The notes beneath the pieces were generated by a model. That model worked only from the letters and a program-made list of their open reading frames with translations. It did no database searches and was not told where the DNA came from. Positions 10,130 to 19,133 of a stretch of 64,000 nt of DNA are shown piece by piece; position 1 is the stretch's first letter; each line of letters begins with the position of its first letter. The position numbers were made by a program, and so were the translations under genes. The DNA lies in the NCBI GenBank assembly GCA_028287105.1, contig JAQBQH010000027.1:1-64000 (forward strand), given 5' to 3'. Source of the DNA: Myxococcales bacterium. Lineage in GTDB: Bacteria; Myxococcota_A; Polyangia; Palsa-1104.

Positions 10130-13100
10130 ATGGTTGCGTGCTTGAGCGATACTGATCGCGATTTGATACCGCCAAGCCGTGGCGACGCCGACCTGGATGC
10201 ATTGATCCGGCTGGCGGCTCGCCTCTTTGAGGCCGGGTCGGCGGCGCTCCTCGTCTTCGACGGCCACCAGGTCTGGCAGCGCGCCGCCTTCGGACCGCGA
10301 TGGTCCGCAGCGACCGTCCAGTCGATGCGCGTCCTGGCCGAGGCCACCGGCGGAGTCGTCGTCCCCGACCTCGGGTGCGACCCGCGGTTTGCCGTGGCCG
10401 CGGCCGCCCCCGACTCGCTGCGCTTCGTGGCCGCGCGATCATTCGCCGTCCCTGGTGGCTCGTTCATCGCCATGCTCGTCATCGCCGATGCGCGCGCGCG
10501 CGCCGCGCGGCCGTCGGACGGCGAGACGCTGGCGTCGCTAGCCCAGACCATCGAGGAAGAGGTGGCGCGACGCGACGTGGTGCCGCCGGCTCCGCTGCCG
10601 TCGGCGTCCGTCGTGCAGAAGGATGGCTGGCTCGTCAATCTGCTGATGCGGCATGTGCCGGCGCTGGTGTGGACGACCGACCTCGCCTTGCGCTTCACCT
10701 CGGGTCTGGGAGCCGGCCTCGGCGATCTGCAGCTCCCTGCCCATCAGTTCATCGGCGTCTCGCTCGTCGACTATTTTCGTCCGGCGGAGGGAGTCGAGCA
10801 TGCGGCCATCGCCGGCCACCAACGCGCGCTCGCCGGCGAGGCGGTGGTCTACGACTTCGCCTGTTTCGGTCGCATCTTCCACACCCGCGTCGAGCCGCTG
10901 CGCGACGGCGGCGGCGCGATCATCGGTACCGTCGGCGTCGGCATCGACGTGACGGAGGGGCGCAGGCACGAAGGGGCGCTCGAGCGCAGCGAACAGCGCC
11001 TGCGCGCCATCCTGGCCTCGACGCAGGGGATCGTGTTCGAGCTGGACGGCGATTGCCGCTACCAGAATGTGTGGACCACGCGCGAGGATCTGCTCGTCCG
11101 TCCCGCGAGCGAAATGGTCGGCCGCACCATCGCCGAGGTCGTCGGCGCCGCCAAGGCGGCCGAGATGGTCGCGGTCGTCGAGCGCGTGCTGCGTACCGGG
11201 CGCGGCGAGACCTTGGAGTATGGCCTCGAGGTCCGCAGCGGCGCGCGCTGGTTCATCGCCGATGCCATGCCGATCGGTGGCGCGGTACCGTCGGTGGCGT
11301 TGGTGGTGCGCGACATCACGGATCGCAAAGCGATGGAAGAGGCGCTGCGCGCGACGCAGCTGCGCCTGAGCCACCTCATGACCGCCGGTCCCGCCGTCAT
11401 CTACAGCTCGACGATCCTCAATCGCTTCCAGGTCACGTACATGAGCGAGCGCGCGCAGGAGCTGACCGGCTTTCCCGCGCAGCGCTTCGTCGACGAGCCG
11501 GGCTTCTGGGTCGCGCGCATCCATCCCGATGACCAGGAGGGGCTGCTCGTTCACGTGCAGCAGACGCTCGCGACCGGACGTCACGCCTTCGACTATCGCT
11601 TCCTCTGCGCCGACGGCGGCTATCGCTGGATCCGCGACGAGCTGTGCCTGGTGCGCGACGAAGAGGGGCGCCCGATCGAGGTCGTCGGCCATTGGGCCGA
11701 CATCTCGGCGGTGCAGCAGTCGATCGAAGCCGCGCGCCAGAGCGAAGAGCGCTACCGCCTGACCGTGCGCGCCACCAACGACGTCATCTGGGACTGGAAC
11801 GTCATCACCGGCGAGCTGAGCTGGAGCGAATCGGTCGGCTCGTCGTTGGGCTACGACGCCAGCGAGGTCGAGCGCTCACTGACCTGGTGGGAAGATCGCA
11901 TCGCGCCGGAGGACCGTCTGGCGGTCATGAGATCGCTGAACGCGGTGCTCGAATCGGCCGGCGATTCCTGGAGCCACGAGTATCGCTTCCGGCGCGGCGA
12001 CGGAAGCTGGGCGGACATCATGGATCGCGGCTCCGTCCTGCGTAACGCCGAGGGCATCCCGACACGCATGGTCGGCGCCATGGCCGACGTCAGCGAGCGC
12101 AACCGGATGCGCTCGCAGATGGTGCAGTCGGATCGCCTCGCCTCCATCGGCACGCTCGCCGCGGGTGTGGCGCACGAGATCAACAACCCGCTCGCCTACG
12201 TCCTCGGCAACATGGAGTTCGTGCGCGACAAGGTCGCCGACCCCGTCGCTGCGGACAACAGCGATCGCGGCGCGATCCTCCAGGCGATCGACGAGGCGCG
12301 TGACGGCGCCCGTCGCGTGCAGCAGATCGTGCGCGATCTGAAAATCTTCGCGCGCGGTGACGAGGCGCGCCAGGACGGCGTGGCTCTGGCCAAGGTGGTC
12401 GACTCGGCCATCGCCCTGTCGTTCAATCAGCTGCGCCATGCGGCGCGCATCGAAAAGCAGTTCGGGCCCACCCCCAAGGTTTACGGCAGCGATTCTCGGC
12501 TGGCGCAGCTGTTCCTCAATCTCCTCGTCAACGCGGCGCAGGCCGTCGGCGAGGGGCGGGCCGACGAGCACACCATCACCGTGTCGCTGTCGACCGATGC
12601 GCGCGGCTGGGCGGTCGCGACGGTCAGCGACGACGGACCCGGCATTCCCGCCGAGGTCGCGTCGCATATCTTCGATCCGTTCTTCACGACCAAGCCGGTC
12701 GGCGTCGGCACCGGGCTCGGACTGTCGATCTGTCACGGCATCGTCGAGGGCATGGGCGGCAGCATCACGGTCGCGTCGGGGCCGGGGCGCGGCACCACCT
12801 TCCGCGTGACGCTGCCGCCGATGACGGGCGAAGCGCACGTTTCGGTCGAGCTGTCCGTGCCCGCACCGGCCGCGTCACTGCGCGGCCGCGTCCTCGTCAT
12901 CGACGACGAGCCGGCCATCACGCGGGTGGTCAAGCGCGCGCTCGCCGGTCACGACGTCGTGGTCGCGCACAGCGGGCGCGCGGCGCTCGAGCTGTTGCGC
13001 GGCGATCCGGCGTTCGACGCGGTCCTGTGCGACCTCATGATGCCGGAGGTCAGCGGCATGGACGTCTACGCCGAGCTCATGCGCACCAACCCCGACCTCA

Positions 13101-13255
13101 CGTCGCGTATGGTGTTCATGTCGGGCGGCGCGTTCACCGAGCGGGCGCGCGAGTTCATCCAGTCGGTGCCCAACGACCTCGCCGAGAAGCCCTTCGACGT
13201 ACAAAAGCTGCGGCAGTTGGTCGTCGACGTGCTGGCGCGCGCCTCCCGCGGCTAG
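10130..13255 (+). CDS. Large multi-PAS hybrid histidine kinase
   Basis: About 1041 residues from ATG 10130; an upstream GTG at 9986 is also in frame, but the GAF-type sequence begins only after 10130. The order is a GAF-like domain (20-145), four PAS domains (about 165-280, 285-400, 405-530, 535-655), HisKA with His 682 (GVAHEINNPL), HATPase (N box near 797-803, DDGPGIP, GTGLGLSI), and a C-terminal receiver with D968 and Lys 1020. There is no membrane segment. The HEINNPL core marks the NtrB-like kinase class. It ends the first signalling block and precedes the ammonium transporter by 252 bases. A link to nitrogen sensing is possible but unproven. Confidence 0.9.
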   Translation: MVACLSDTDRDLIPPSRGDADLDALIRLAARLFEAGSAALLVFDGHQVWQRAAFGPRWSAATVQSMRVLAEATGGVVVPDLGCDPRFAVAAAAPDSLRFVAARSFAVPGGSFIAMLVIADARARAARPSDGETLASLAQTIEEEVARRDVVPPAPLPSASVVQKDGWLVNLLMRHVPALVWTTDLALRFTSGLGAGLGDLQLPAHQFIGVSLVDYFRPAEGVEHAAIAGHQRALAGEAVVYDFACFGRIFHTRVEPLRDGGGAIIGTVGVGIDVTEGRRHEGALERSEQRLRAILASTQGIVFELDGDCRYQNVWTTREDLLVRPASEMVGRTIAEVVGAAKAAEMVAVVERVLRTGRGETLEYGLEVRSGARWFIADAMPIGGAVPSVALVVRDITDRKAMEEALRATQLRLSHLMTAGPAVIYSSTILNRFQVTYMSERAQELTGFPAQRFVDEPGFWVARIHPDDQEGLLVHVQQTLATGRHAFDYRFLCADGGYRWIRDELCLVRDEEGRPIEVVGHWADISAVQQSIEAARQSEERYRLTVRATNDVIWDWNVITGELSWSESVGSSLGYDASEVERSLTWWEDRIAPEDRLAVMRSLNAVLESAGDSWSHEYRFRRGDGSWADIMDRGSVLRNAEGIPTRMVGAMADVSERNRMRSQMVQSDRLASIGTLAAGVAHEINNPLAYVLGNMEFVRDKVADPVAADNSDRGAILQAIDEARDGARRVQQIVRDLKIFARGDEARQDGVALAKVVDSAIALSFNQLRHAARIEKQFGPTPKVYGSDSRLAQLFLNLLVNAAQAVGEGRADEHTITVSLSTDARGWAVATVSDDGPGIPAEVASHIFDPFFTTKPVGVGTGLGLSICHGIVEGMGGSITVASGPGRGTTFRVTLPPMTGEAHVSVELSVPAPAASLRGRVLVIDDEPAITRVVKRALAGHDVVVAHSGRAALELLRGDPAFDAVLCDLMMPEVSGMDVYAELMRTNPDLTSRMVFMSGGAFTERAREFIQSVPNDLAEKPFDVQKLRQLVVDVLARASRG

Positions 13256-13405
13256 GCGATGGGCCGGCTCGACGTCACGAGCGCCGCGCATGACGCCGCC
13301 GGACATCGACGGCGCGACCTCGCCGCCGATGTTTCGCGCGCGTGTCCGGGCGATGAATGGCTTGGAACCATGAGCCGTCCCGTCGCTGGCAAAATGCGAC
13401 GAGCG

Positions 13406-13421
13406 TGGCTTTTTACCTGCA
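13406..13421 (+). promoter_or_regulatory. Candidate sigma-54 promoter for amt
   Basis: The sequence TGGCTTTTTACCTGCA has the invariant GG, ten intervening bases, then GC that define -24/-12 promoters, and its CTGCA -12 element is known in nif-type promoters. It lies about 87 bases before the amt start. Ammonium transporters are commonly under NtrC/sigma-54 control. I saw no clear NtrC site. Confidence 0.6.
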
Positions 13422-13507
13422 TTTCATGAACGCGAAATCGTAACGCAACGCGGCATCGATAGCCTCCTCGACAGATCCTCGGCTCCGGCTCGAGGAAGGA
13501 GGCGAAA

Positions 13508-15043
13508 ATGGTCCAGTGGTTCAGCAGGCGGTTCGCAGACCGGAACACGCGCCGCGTGTTTCTCAGCATCCTTGGAGGCAAGCTCCTCGGAGTCGGGATC
13601 CTGATCGGTGCCATCAAGTTCATCGATTGGTACTGGTTCTCGTCGGCGCTCGCTGACGAAGCTGCCAAGGTCCCCGAGTACATCAACCCGATCAACACGA
13701 TGTGGACGCTCATCGCGGCCTTCATGGTGTTCTTCATGCAGGCCGGGTTCATGTGCCTCGAGGCGGGGTTTGCGCGCACGCGCGAGACCGTCAACATCCT
13801 GCTCGAGGGCATCGTCGACACCTGTCTGTGCGGCATCCTGTTCTGGGCCTGGGGCTTCGCGTTCATGTTCGGCGCGGGCAACAAGCTCATCGGGCTGCAG
13901 TACTTCTTCCTGCACGGCACGCCCGCGACCTACGGCGCGACCGGCGTCCCGATGCTCGCGTTCTGGCTGTTCCAGTTCGCGTTCGCCGACACCTGCAGCA
14001 CCATCACCTCCGGCGCCATGGTCGGCCGCACCGGGTTCGTCGGCGATCTGCTCTACAGCTTCGGGGTCTCCGGCTTCATCTATCCGATCATCGGCCACTG
14101 GGTCTGGGGTCCCGACGGCTGGCTCAACACGATCACGCCGGCTGCCTTTCACGACTTCGCCGGCTCGACCGTGGTGCACACTATCGGCGGCTTCGTCGCG
14201 CTCGCCGGCGCGATCGCCCTCGGACCTCGCCTCGGCCGCAAGTTCAAGCGTGACGGCGGCGGCATGCCGCCCGGCCACGACATGACCATCGCCGCCGTCG
14301 GTGGCGTCATCCTCTGGTTCGGCTGGTACGGCTTCAATCCCGGCTCGACCCTCTCGGCGATGGACGCCGCCGGCTGCGCGCGCGTCGCCGCCAACACCAC
14401 GCTCGCGGCCTGCACCGGCGGGCTCTCGGCGATGTTCTACGTCTACCCACGCCACAAGATCTGGGACTGCGGCATCACCGTCAACGGCTTCCTCGCCGGC
14501 CTCGTCGCCGTCACCTGCCCCTGCTACTGGGTGAGCCCGATCGGTGCGCTCATCATCGGCGCCGTCGCCGGCGTCGTCTGCGTCGTCGGCATCGACCTCC
14601 TCGAGTGGCTGCGCATCGACGATCCGATCGGCGCGGTCCCGGTGCACGGCTTCTGTGGCGTGTGGGGCACGCTCAGCCTCGGTCTCTTCGCGACCGGACA
14701 GTTCGGCGCGCCGACGCCCATGGGCGCCGACAACTCGGCGGCCGCGCTGGTCACGGGTCTCTTCTACGGCGGCGGCGTCAACCAGCTCAAGGCGCAGCTC
14801 ATCGGCAGCGCCTCGGTGCTGGCGGCGACGTTCAGCGTCTCGCTCGCGATGATGTACGTCATTCGCAAGCTCGGCTATCTCCGCGTCTCCGAGGCTGGCG
14901 AGCTGGAGGGCCTCGACATCCACGAGCATGGCGGCGGCGCCTATCCCGAGCTGCTCGGTGGCGTCTTCAGCCCCGGCGCGACGCCGCCCGAGCCGACGTC
15001 GAGGCCCGCGCCGATGCCGCAGGTGGCGACGTCCAAAGCCTGA
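13508..15043 (+). CDS. amt: Ammonium transporter (Amt family)
   Basis: A 511-residue polytopic inner-membrane protein that conducts ammonium. An extra hydrophobic N-terminal segment (about 20-40) precedes the canonical start NTMWTLIAAFMVFFMQAGF. Family landmarks are EAGFARTRE, the DFAGSTVVHTIGG segment with the first pore His, GFNPGSTLSA, and the second pore His in VHGFCGVWGTLSLG. The cytoplasmic tail is Pro/Ala-rich. GAGGAAGGAGG precedes the ATG. No glnK/glnB gene adjoins it, unlike most amt loci. The sigma-54-like promoter upstream suggests induction under nitrogen limitation. Confidence 0.95.
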   Translation: MVQWFSRRFADRNTRRVFLSILGGKLLGVGILIGAIKFIDWYWFSSALADEAAKVPEYINPINTMWTLIAAFMVFFMQAGFMCLEAGFARTRETVNILLEGIVDTCLCGILFWAWGFAFMFGAGNKLIGLQYFFLHGTPATYGATGVPMLAFWLFQFAFADTCSTITSGAMVGRTGFVGDLLYSFGVSGFIYPIIGHWVWGPDGWLNTITPAAFHDFAGSTVVHTIGGFVALAGAIALGPRLGRKFKRDGGGMPPGHDMTIAAVGGVILWFGWYGFNPGSTLSAMDAAGCARVAANTTLAACTGGLSAMFYVYPRHKIWDCGITVNGFLAGLVAVTCPCYWVSPIGALIIGAVAGVVCVVGIDLLEWLRIDDPIGAVPVHGFCGVWGTLSLGLFATGQFGAPTPMGADNSAAALVTGLFYGGGVNQLKAQLIGSASVLAATFSVSLAMMYVIRKLGYLRVSEAGELEGLDIHEHGGGAYPELLGGVFSPGATPPEPTSRPAPMPQVATSKA

Positions 15044-15150
15044 AGCGACGGGCCTCGATTCGTACCGCCTGAAGTAGCGCCTCGTCGCATCGGCTGATCA
15101 CGAATTTACCCTACCGAAAATGCCCGAAGCGTTGACTGTCATGTCGACGC

Positions 15151-15558
15151 ATGACGCGAACCCCACAGCCGCCCTGGACCGAGCAAAAGATCCTTCGCGA
15201 GATGCTGCGGCTCTATCGCGCCGGCGTCGCGCTGACCCAGACCGCGCTCTTCCACGCGGGTGAGCACTCGCTGCTCCTGGCGATCAACTACTTCGGCGGA
15301 TTTCCACGGCTCCGCCGATTGGCCGAGCTGCCGCCGCCGCCGCGCGTGCATCGGCGCTGTGCGCTCGACGAAGCGGACGTGCTGGCGGAGATCCGGCGCC
15401 GTCACGCTGCCGGCGAGCCGCTGGCGCCGTCGAAGATTCCGCCGGCGCTGCGCTACGCGGGGCAGCGGCGCTTTGGCAGCTGGCGCCAGGCGGTGACGGC
15501 GGCGGGGTTCGACTACGAGCGGATCCGCTTGCCGACGCGGCGACGCTCGGTTGGCTGA
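15151..15558 (+). CDS. Orphan protein with two homing-endonuclease-associated (HNH) repeats
   Basis: A 135-residue basic protein. The second half, especially LDEADVLAEIRRRHAAGEPL followed by FGSWRQAVTAAGFDYERI, matches the repeat attached to HNH homing endonucleases and thought to bind DNA. The first half (residues 8-60) is a weaker copy with FGGFPRLRRLAEL. There is no HNH nuclease motif in the protein or nearby. It is likely a small DNA-binding protein. Target and role are unknown. Confidence 0.7.
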   Translation: MTRTPQPPWTEQKILREMLRLYRAGVALTQTALFHAGEHSLLLAINYFGGFPRLRRLAELPPPPRVHRRCALDEADVLAEIRRRHAAGEPLAPSKIPPALRYAGQRRFGSWRQAVTAAGFDYERIRLPTRRRSVG

Positions 15559-15610
15559 TCGGGGCCGTTAGGCACACGATCGAATCGCCCCGCGAGGCGG
15601 CGCGCAAGGG

Positions 15611-16258
15611 TCAGGGCGCGGCCGGCAGCAGGTGTACCGGATCGCCGACGCGAACGCGCCCGGCCGTCTCGATGCGACAGTTGAGCCCGAGCGTCCCGTC
15701 GAGGGTGCGCTGGATCGTGCGCAGCACCGAGACGTCCTGCACGCCCGTGTCGGGGTCGAACGTGGTCATGATGCAGCGCTGCCGCAGATCGACGGCGCGG
15801 ATGATGGCGGCGCCGAGCGCGAGACGGCGCCCTTCCCAGTCGCGCTCCTCGAGCCCCTCGACGCCGCCGATGACGAGGTTGGGGCGAAAGCGCCGCCCAT
15901 CATAGCCCAGCGATGCGACCGCTCCGTCGGTGGTGATGAGGAGCGGCAGCACGTCGAAGCGCTCGAGCCCGATCGATTCGACCAGCGTGGCATCTTCGCC
16001 GGCGGCGACCTGAACGTCGTGCGCCACCTTTGCGTCGCGCCACGGCCTTCCGTCGACGAGGGGCTCGCCGCTCGTGCCGATGGTGCCGCGATGGAGCAGG
16101 AGCCGTGGACGGCTGCGCGAGGTGAGCACCCGTCCACGCGCGTTCTCGACGTGGACGACGCGGTCGCCGGGAATGCCGGCGTCGGTCAGCTCGGACGACT
16201 CGAGCCGCTCGCCGCCCATCGACTTGACCGGATAACGCCAGATCTCTGCGATGAACAC
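15611..16258 (-). CDS. MOSC-domain protein
   Basis: A 215-residue protein from GTG 16258. The N-terminal MOSC barrel signature is EIWRYPVKSMGGE, and the MOSC core contains RFRPNLVIGG followed by the Cys-bearing RQRCIMTTFDPDTG near residue 160. MOSC proteins bind molybdenum cofactor or sulphide and act in sulphur carriage or N-hydroxylated compound reduction. The start was placed just before the conserved barrel; the frame is open upstream. It diverges from the DUF4398 lipoprotein gene. Confidence 0.82.
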   Translation of the reverse strand: MFIAEIWRYPVKSMGGERLESSELTDAGIPGDRVVHVENARGRVLTSRSRPRLLLHRGTIGTSGEPLVDGRPWRDAKVAHDVQVAAGEDATLVESIGLERFDVLPLLITTDGAVASLGYDGRRFRPNLVIGGVEGLEERDWEGRRLALGAAIIRAVDLRQRCIMTTFDPDTGVQDVSVLRTIQRTLDGTLGLNCRIETAGRVRVGDPVHLLPAAP

Positions 16259-16419
16259 TCCGGTACGATGCGGCCGGACCCCGCAGCGTGGCAAGCCGGG
16301 TGCTCGCGCTCGCCAACCGGGTCGCCGACCCGTCGAGCGCACCATGCCCCACCGATGCGACTGGTCATCCCTTGTCGCCGCGTCGCCGACGCCCATCATT
16401 GCGTCGTGGGAGGTCTGCG

Positions 16420-16761
16420 ATGAGGCAAGCAAGCTTTGGGTTGTTCGCACTGTTGGTCGGTTGCGCGACGACGGCACCCCCGGTGCAACAGCTGACGGCG
16501 GCGTCGGCCGCGGTCGGTGCGGCGCAGGAAGCCGGCGCCGATCGCGACGCGCAGGCGAACGCGTACCTGACAAAGGCCCGGCAGGAGCTCGACACGGCGC
16601 GTGCCGCGATGGCGGCGGGTGACAACGAGCAGGCACAGGGGCTCCTCATCCGCGCCCGTGCGGACGGCGCGCTCGCGGTGTCGTTGGCGCGCGAGTCGCG
16701 ACTGCGTGCGCAGGCCGAACAGACCAGCCGTAGGGCCGAGGCCCTTCGGCGCAACATGTGA
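16420..16761 (+). CDS. DUF4398-type lipoprotein
   Basis: A 113-residue lipoprotein with lipobox LVGC at Cys 15. The mature part is one long Ala/Arg/Gln-rich helical region (AYLTKARQELDTARAAMAAG), the DUF4398 pattern. GGGAGG precedes the ATG at good spacing. It is followed 12 bases later by an OmpA-type lipoprotein with a similar helical start, and the two probably form an envelope pair. Confidence 0.8.
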   Translation: MRQASFGLFALLVGCATTAPPVQQLTAASAAVGAAQEAGADRDAQANAYLTKARQELDTARAAMAAGDNEQAQGLLIRARADGALAVSLARESRLRAQAEQTSRRAEALRRNM

Positions 16762-16773
16762 CGGAGAAGACCG

Positions 16774-17670
16774 ATGAAGACCTCAACGATTGGATGGTGC
16801 GCCGCCGCGCTCTTCGCCGGCTGCGCGACGACCCCGCCGACGGAGCTTCGCGATGCACGCGCCGAGTACGAGCGCGCGCGCACCGGCGCGGCCGCGCAGC
16901 TCGCGCCGGCCGATCTGCATCGCGCCGAGCAGGCGCTGGCACAGGCCGAGCAAGCGTTCGCCGAGGATCCGCGTGCCCCGGTGACCGTGGATCTGGCGTA
17001 CGCGGCGCAGCGCGAGGCCGAAGTGGCGGAGTCTGCCGCGCGCAGCGCTCAGGTGGCGCAGAAGCGAGCCGCCGACGAGGCCGCCATCGCCGCGGCGCAG
17101 CGCGATCTGCAGACGCAGCGTCAGGCGGCACAGACGCAAGCAGAATCGGCGACGCAGGCGCGCGCCGATGCGGAACGGCGGGCGCAGGAGGCGGCGGCGC
17201 AGCGTCAGGTGGCCGAAGCGCAGGTGCAACAGGAGCGCGCCTCACGAGAGCAGACCGAGGCGGCGCTGCATCGGGTCGAGCAGTTCGCAACGGTGAGCAA
17301 CGAGGCGCGCGGTCGGGTCATCACGCTCAACGGCAGCATCCTGTTCGCCAGCGGCACGGCCGACCTCCTGCCGGCGGCGCGGACACGGCTGGACGAGGTC
17401 GCCCAGGCGCTGAAGACCGAGCACGGCTCGCGGTTCACGGTCGAAGGATTCACCGATTCGCGCGGGCCGGCGACGCGCAATCAGCAGCTCTCGGAAGCGC
17501 GCGCCAACAGTGTGCGCGACTACCTGATCTCGCAGGGGGTCGACGAGGATCACATGCGGGCCGTCGGGCGTGGTGAAGACGAGCCGGTGGCGAGCAACGC
17601 GACGCCGGATGGACGCGCCAACAACCGCCGCGTCGAGATCATCATCAGCCACCATCAGGCCGAGCGCTGA
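16774..17670 (+). CDS. OmpA-family lipoprotein with DUF4398-like helical region
   Basis: A 298-residue lipoprotein with lipobox FAGC at Cys 17. Residues 20-170 are a long Ala/Gln/Arg/Glu-rich coiled coil. Residues 185-295 are an OmpA C-terminal peptidoglycan-binding domain (LFASGTADLLPAART, then VEGFTDSRG, NQQLSEARANSVRDYL and GRANNRRVEI). It would tether the outer membrane to peptidoglycan. Its helical part resembles the preceding gene, suggesting common origin or direct interaction. Confidence 0.9.
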   Translation: MKTSTIGWCAAALFAGCATTPPTELRDARAEYERARTGAAAQLAPADLHRAEQALAQAEQAFAEDPRAPVTVDLAYAAQREAEVAESAARSAQVAQKRAADEAAIAAAQRDLQTQRQAAQTQAESATQARADAERRAQEAAAQRQVAEAQVQQERASREQTEAALHRVEQFATVSNEARGRVITLNGSILFASGTADLLPAARTRLDEVAQALKTEHGSRFTVEGFTDSRGPATRNQQLSEARANSVRDYLISQGVDEDHMRAVGRGEDEPVASNATPDGRANNRRVEIIISHHQAER

Positions 17671-17756
17671 GCCGTCGCGCCGACGAGAGAGCAGGCGATC
17701 GCAGGCGTTGGCCTTGGGCACGCTACGTGAATCGCTCGCCGCGCAGGAGGTGATTC

Positions 17757-18539
17757 GTGGACCGTAATCAGATTCGCAAAGGCATGGTCGTCCGTGGTGT
17801 CGACGGCGATAAGCTCGGTAAGGTAGCCGGGATCTCGGGAGAGATGTTCATCATCGAAAAGGGGCTGCTCTTCAAGGAGGACTTCGAGGCGCGGCTGGAC
17901 GGCATCGTCGAGGTGCGAGACGACGAGATCATCTACGCGCGGGCCGACGAGGCGGCCCCGAGCGCCAGGGAAACGCAATCGAGGCCATCGAGCGTGGGAA
18001 TGGCAGGCGCGGGCGACGACCGGATCGACACCGATGAAGCAGGTATCGGTCGCCGCGACATGACGACGGCGGCCGCCGGCAGCGAAGGGCCCGATCGCGG
18101 GGAGGTGCGGGTGCCGCTCGTCGAAGAAGAGCTCGACGTGCAAAAGCAGACGCGCCAGAGCGGCGGCGTGCGCGTCACCAAGAGCGTCGTGACGGAGCAG
18201 AAGCAGGTGTCCGTCCCGGTCACCCGAGAAGAGCTGGAGGTCGAGCGCGTGCCGGCCAGCGGCGATACGACGCCCGCCGGCACCGCCGCGTTCGTGGAGA
18301 GCGAGATCATCGTGCCGATCGTCGAGGAGGAGGTCGTGGTCACCAAACGGCCGGTCGTGCGCGAGGAGGTGCGGGTTCGTAAGCACGAGGTTCAGGATCA
18401 GCGCGCCATGTCGGCCGACGTGCGGAGGGAAGAGGCGCAAGTGGAAGATCTTCAGGAGCAGCGCCGCGAGCGCCCCACGGAGACGAATGAGCCGGGCATG
18501 CGGGCGCCGTCGCGCGACGACGACGACACCAAGCGCTGA
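17757..18539 (+). CDS. DUF2171/DUF2382 stress-type protein
   Basis: A 260-residue highly charged protein from GTG, with GCAGGAGG eight bases upstream. Residues 1-65 resemble DUF2171, a PRC-barrel-like fold (GMVVRGVDGDKLGKVAGI). Residues 115-225 are a DUF2382 domain (VRVPLVEEELDVQKQTRQSG, then IVPIVEEEVVVTKRPVVREE), as in YsnF/AvaK general stress proteins. The tail is disordered and acidic. It is cytoplasmic. The precise role of this family is not established. Confidence 0.85.
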   Translation: MDRNQIRKGMVVRGVDGDKLGKVAGISGEMFIIEKGLLFKEDFEARLDGIVEVRDDEIIYARADEAAPSARETQSRPSSVGMAGAGDDRIDTDEAGIGRRDMTTAAAGSEGPDRGEVRVPLVEEELDVQKQTRQSGGVRVTKSVVTEQKQVSVPVTREELEVERVPASGDTTPAGTAAFVESEIIVPIVEEEVVVTKRPVVREEVRVRKHEVQDQRAMSADVRREEAQVEDLQEQRRERPTETNEPGMRAPSRDDDDTKR

Positions 18540-18619
18540 TTGGCTCTCGCCAACCGGGGAGCAGGGCGGTGGCGCCGGCACGACCGATTTGCGCCGGCGC
18601 CGCCGCCTCTCGACTTGCG

Positions 18620-19009
18620 CTACTTCGTCGTCAGATGCCTTGCCAGCCGTTGCGCGTCAGCGGCCGAGCGCAGCGTGATGGAGAGCTTGCCGTCCCTGAT
18701 GGTGTCTTTGATGACCGGCGCGCTCTCGACGACGCCGTCGATCACGATGGCGAGGCTGCGTCCGCGGTTCTGAGCGGTTGCGCTCTCGAGCGTTTTGGCG
18801 ACCGACGGGGGCAGGACGACCAGCACCGCGGAGCCGGAGGCCTCGGCGTGTACACCGTCGGCGGGAACGCTCAGGAGCGGCGGCTCGAGCGCTCCCCCGG
18901 ATGGAGCGACGAGGCGAAGCTCGATGGCGGGAGGCTTCGCTGCCGCCGGCATTGCGATCGAGAGCGTGGACAGTGAAAGTACGACAAGTAGCGGTCGCAT
19001 GAATTGCAT
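18620..19009 (-). CDS. Exported protein with SecD-P1-like domain
   Basis: A 129-residue protein with a signal peptide (residues 1-24, ending PAAA-K). Residues 85-127 (RSLAIVIDGVVESAPVIKDT, then ITLRSAADAQRLARHL) closely follow the periplasmic P1 head segment of SecD (AIVLDG.V.SAPVI). There are no membrane segments beyond the signal peptide and no SecF neighbour. It is therefore a free-standing exported relative of the SecD head. Function is unknown. Confidence 0.68.
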   Translation of the reverse strand: MQFMRPLLVVLSLSTLSIAMPAAAKPPAIELRLVAPSGGALEPPLLSVPADGVHAEASGSAVLVVLPPSVAKTLESATAQNRGRSLAIVIDGVVESAPVIKDTIRDGKLSITLRSAADAQRLARHLTTK

Positions 19010-19133
19010 GAGGACACTCCTTGGCGCGACGTATCCGCGATGCGGAAGACGTCGGCCTGATTCGTCTGCGTGTTTTGGTGAGCTTCGAGGAGTCTCGCTG
19101 AGGTCGGCCGTGAGGCGTCGCTCAGCGACGAGC

